Shown here: piece after piece, positions 62,942-64,000 of the stretch
How positions within the stretch are numbered: position 1 is the first letter of the stretch
How the letters are laid out: each line of letters starts with the position of its first letter
Assembly: GCA_050249535.1 (NCBI GenBank)
Contig: JBFWQI010000021.1
Span: 1-64,000 of the forward strand
Direction of reading: 5' to 3'
Length of the DNA: 64,000 nucleotides
Source: JADJXM01 sp937967285
GTDB taxonomy: Bacteria > Acidobacteriota > Blastocatellia > RBC074
Program-made: the position numbers and the translations under genes
Notes under the pieces: generated by a model
What the model was told of the DNA's origin: nothing
Database searches by the model: none
What the model saw: only the letters and a program-made list of their open reading frames with translations

Positions 62942-64000
62942 GTGAGCGAAGTCGATCGTCAACAACAGGACGGGTCACAGACCTCGCCGCCTGACGGGAC
63001 GGAAAACGTCCGGTTCTGGCGCGTCGAGGGAAGTCTGCTCAATCTGAGCGCCGTCCGCCCGGTAGGTTATTTCACCTGGAACGCGCAGAGTTTCTCCGAA
63101 CGATGGAAGAGGCGGGGGGCGCTTGCGCTCTCAGCCCTGATCAGACCTCTGCTCTACGCGATCGACAGGATATTCGCCACCCGGGTTCTGCATACGCTGC
63201 TCCGGGGGATAAGCAAGGACAGGCTGGATCTGCTCGGCGAGGAGTATTTTCAGTATGTGATGCGGCCCAGGTTGAAGCCGAAGGGCGTGGCGCTGCTCAG
63301 GGAAGCGATCGCGCGGGGCGAGAATATCGTACTCGTCAGCCAGGGACTCGAACACGTCATGCGTCCGCTGGCACGCTATCTCGGCGTCGAGCAACTGATC
63401 GCCAACCGGCTCGAGTTCCGGGACGGTCTGGCCACCGGCAGGCTGCTCGATCCGGTCATCAGGCCGAGACAGATTCTGGCGCGGATAGTCGGACGGAATC
63501 CCGACGGTCACATCGAGTTCGACAATCTGGTCAGGAGGCTCGGGCTGACTCAGTCGCCGTGGATGATCCGCCAGGCGATTGTCCCGACCGCCAGGATAAC
63601 CCATCATCCGCGGACGCCCGTTGTGCTGTTCGAGAAGCGGATCAGCCGCGATCCGATCTCGATGCATCAATCGCTGGCCGGGAAGAATATTCTGCTCATC
63701 GGCTTCACCGGATTCATCGGCAAGGTCTGGCTGGCGAAGGTGCTCCAGGACCTCCCCGAGATCGGCAAGGTATACCTGCTCATCCGCCGGCAGAGATCGA
63801 CCAGCGCGCAGAAACGGTTCGAGAAGATCATCAACACATCCCCTGTTTTCGACACGCTCCACCTAAAATACGGCGAGGAGTTCGTCGCTTTTCTCAATGA
63901 TAAGGTGGAAGTCATCGAAGGCGACGTCAGCCGCCCGCATCTTGGGATCGACGAAGCGGTCCGCCAGCGGCTCTACGGCTCGCTCGACGTGGTGATCAAC
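62942..64000 (+). CDS. HAD-like / fatty acyl-CoA reductase fusion (runs off the window)
   Basis: First 353 codons of an open frame starting at GTG 62942; the 3' end lies beyond the window. The N-terminal domain (about 20-235) is HAD-superfamily-like (LLRGISKDRLDLLGEEYF, NIVLVSQGLEHVMRPLA, ANRLEFRDGLATGRL). However, the nucleophile motif DxDGT reads RVEGS (27-31), so phosphatase chemistry by the usual Asp is unlikely. From about 245 a Rossmann domain starts (KNILLIGFTGFIGKVWL, KVYLLIRRQR), matching the NAD(P)-binding domain of male-sterility-type fatty acyl-CoA reductases. Predicted to reduce acyl-CoA to alcohol or aldehyde, for lipid or wax synthesis. It is divergent from the hydrogenase-like operon, with no evident link. 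Confidence 0.82.
   Translation, partial: MSEVDRQQQDGSQTSPPDGTENVRFWRVEGSLLNLSAVRPVGYFTWNAQSFSERWKRRGALALSALIRPLLYAIDRIFATRVLHTLLRGISKDRLDLLGEEYFQYVMRPRLKPKGVALLREAIARGENIVLVSQGLEHVMRPLARYLGVEQLIANRLEFRDGLATGRLLDPVIRPRQILARIVGRNPDGHIEFDNLVRRLGLTQSPWMIRQAIVPTARITHHPRTPVVLFEKRISRDPISMHQSLAGKNILLIGFTGFIGKVWLAKVLQDLPEIGKVYLLIRRQRSTSAQKRFEKIINTSPVFDTLHLKYGEEFVAFLNDKVEVIEGDVSRPHLGIDEAVRQRLYGSLDVVIN

Overview
The window looks like a chromosomal piece of a GC-rich Acidobacteriota bacterium, probably near Blastocatellia/Pyrinomonadaceae. This is inferred from gene content: Ser/Thr kinases with TPR or PD40 propellers, a carboxypeptidase-regulatory-type TonB receptor, PSD1/DUF1501 pairs, VPS10-like BNR proteins, and [NiFe]-hydrogenase relatives closest to group 1h. 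No rRNA or phylogenetic marker was available to confirm it. One tRNA (Leu-GAG) is present. No prophage, transposase or CRISPR array was seen.

Layout. 266-11950 (minus) is an exported 'planctomycete-style' cluster: GH78-like rhamnosidase, PSD1 cytochrome protein, DUF1501 Tat protein, two PQQ-type propellers, a cytochrome c-HhH protein and an SGNH protein lacking its catalytic Ser and His. 12026-17588 holds a DUF3124 lipoprotein, a PHP metallohydrolase, an AldO-like flavoprotein, a DUF6454-like protein, a MntA/HepT pair and a VOC enzyme. 17762-27121 is a signalling block (TPR kinase, VPS10-like protein, PD40 kinase) with remains of decayed kinase genes. 28013-32828 is a translationally coupled nucleotidyltransferase / UvrA-paralogue / Nif3-like operon. 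33556-46757 is mostly cell-envelope genes (D-aminoacylase, MscS channel, lipoproteins, duplicated L,D-transpeptidase, ricin lectin, DUF937-OmpA fusion). 47179-53715 is housekeeping (tRNA-Leu, secG, tpiA, pgk) followed by a TonB receptor and thpR. 53902-54978 is a methyltransferase.

The most unusual locus is 55145-62600 (minus). It reads as one transcription unit: a [NiFe]-hydrogenase small subunit, two tandem hydrogenase large-subunit homologues, then a soluble four-PAS hybrid histidine kinase. Both large subunits have lost both L1 cysteines and stop exactly where the C-terminal DPCxxC motif should begin, so all four Ni ligands are absent from both. The small subunit keeps all four proximal-cluster cysteines and has no Tat signal. 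The gene order recalls H2-sensing regulatory hydrogenases (HoxBC-HoxJ), but this version cannot bind a canonical NiFe centre. I propose a hydrogenase-derived, metal-site-free sensor or scaffold that talks to the kinase. The link to the kinase is inferred from gene order only.

The window also carries several intergenic repeat families: a structured element with CAAAG/CAGAG-rich arms around a CCAATGGG core (four copies, one with an (AT)n expansion), a two-copy GACAGGATT element, a two-copy GGCGCGCC palindrome, and others. Several of them begin or end near an AACTGCTCAG-like motif.
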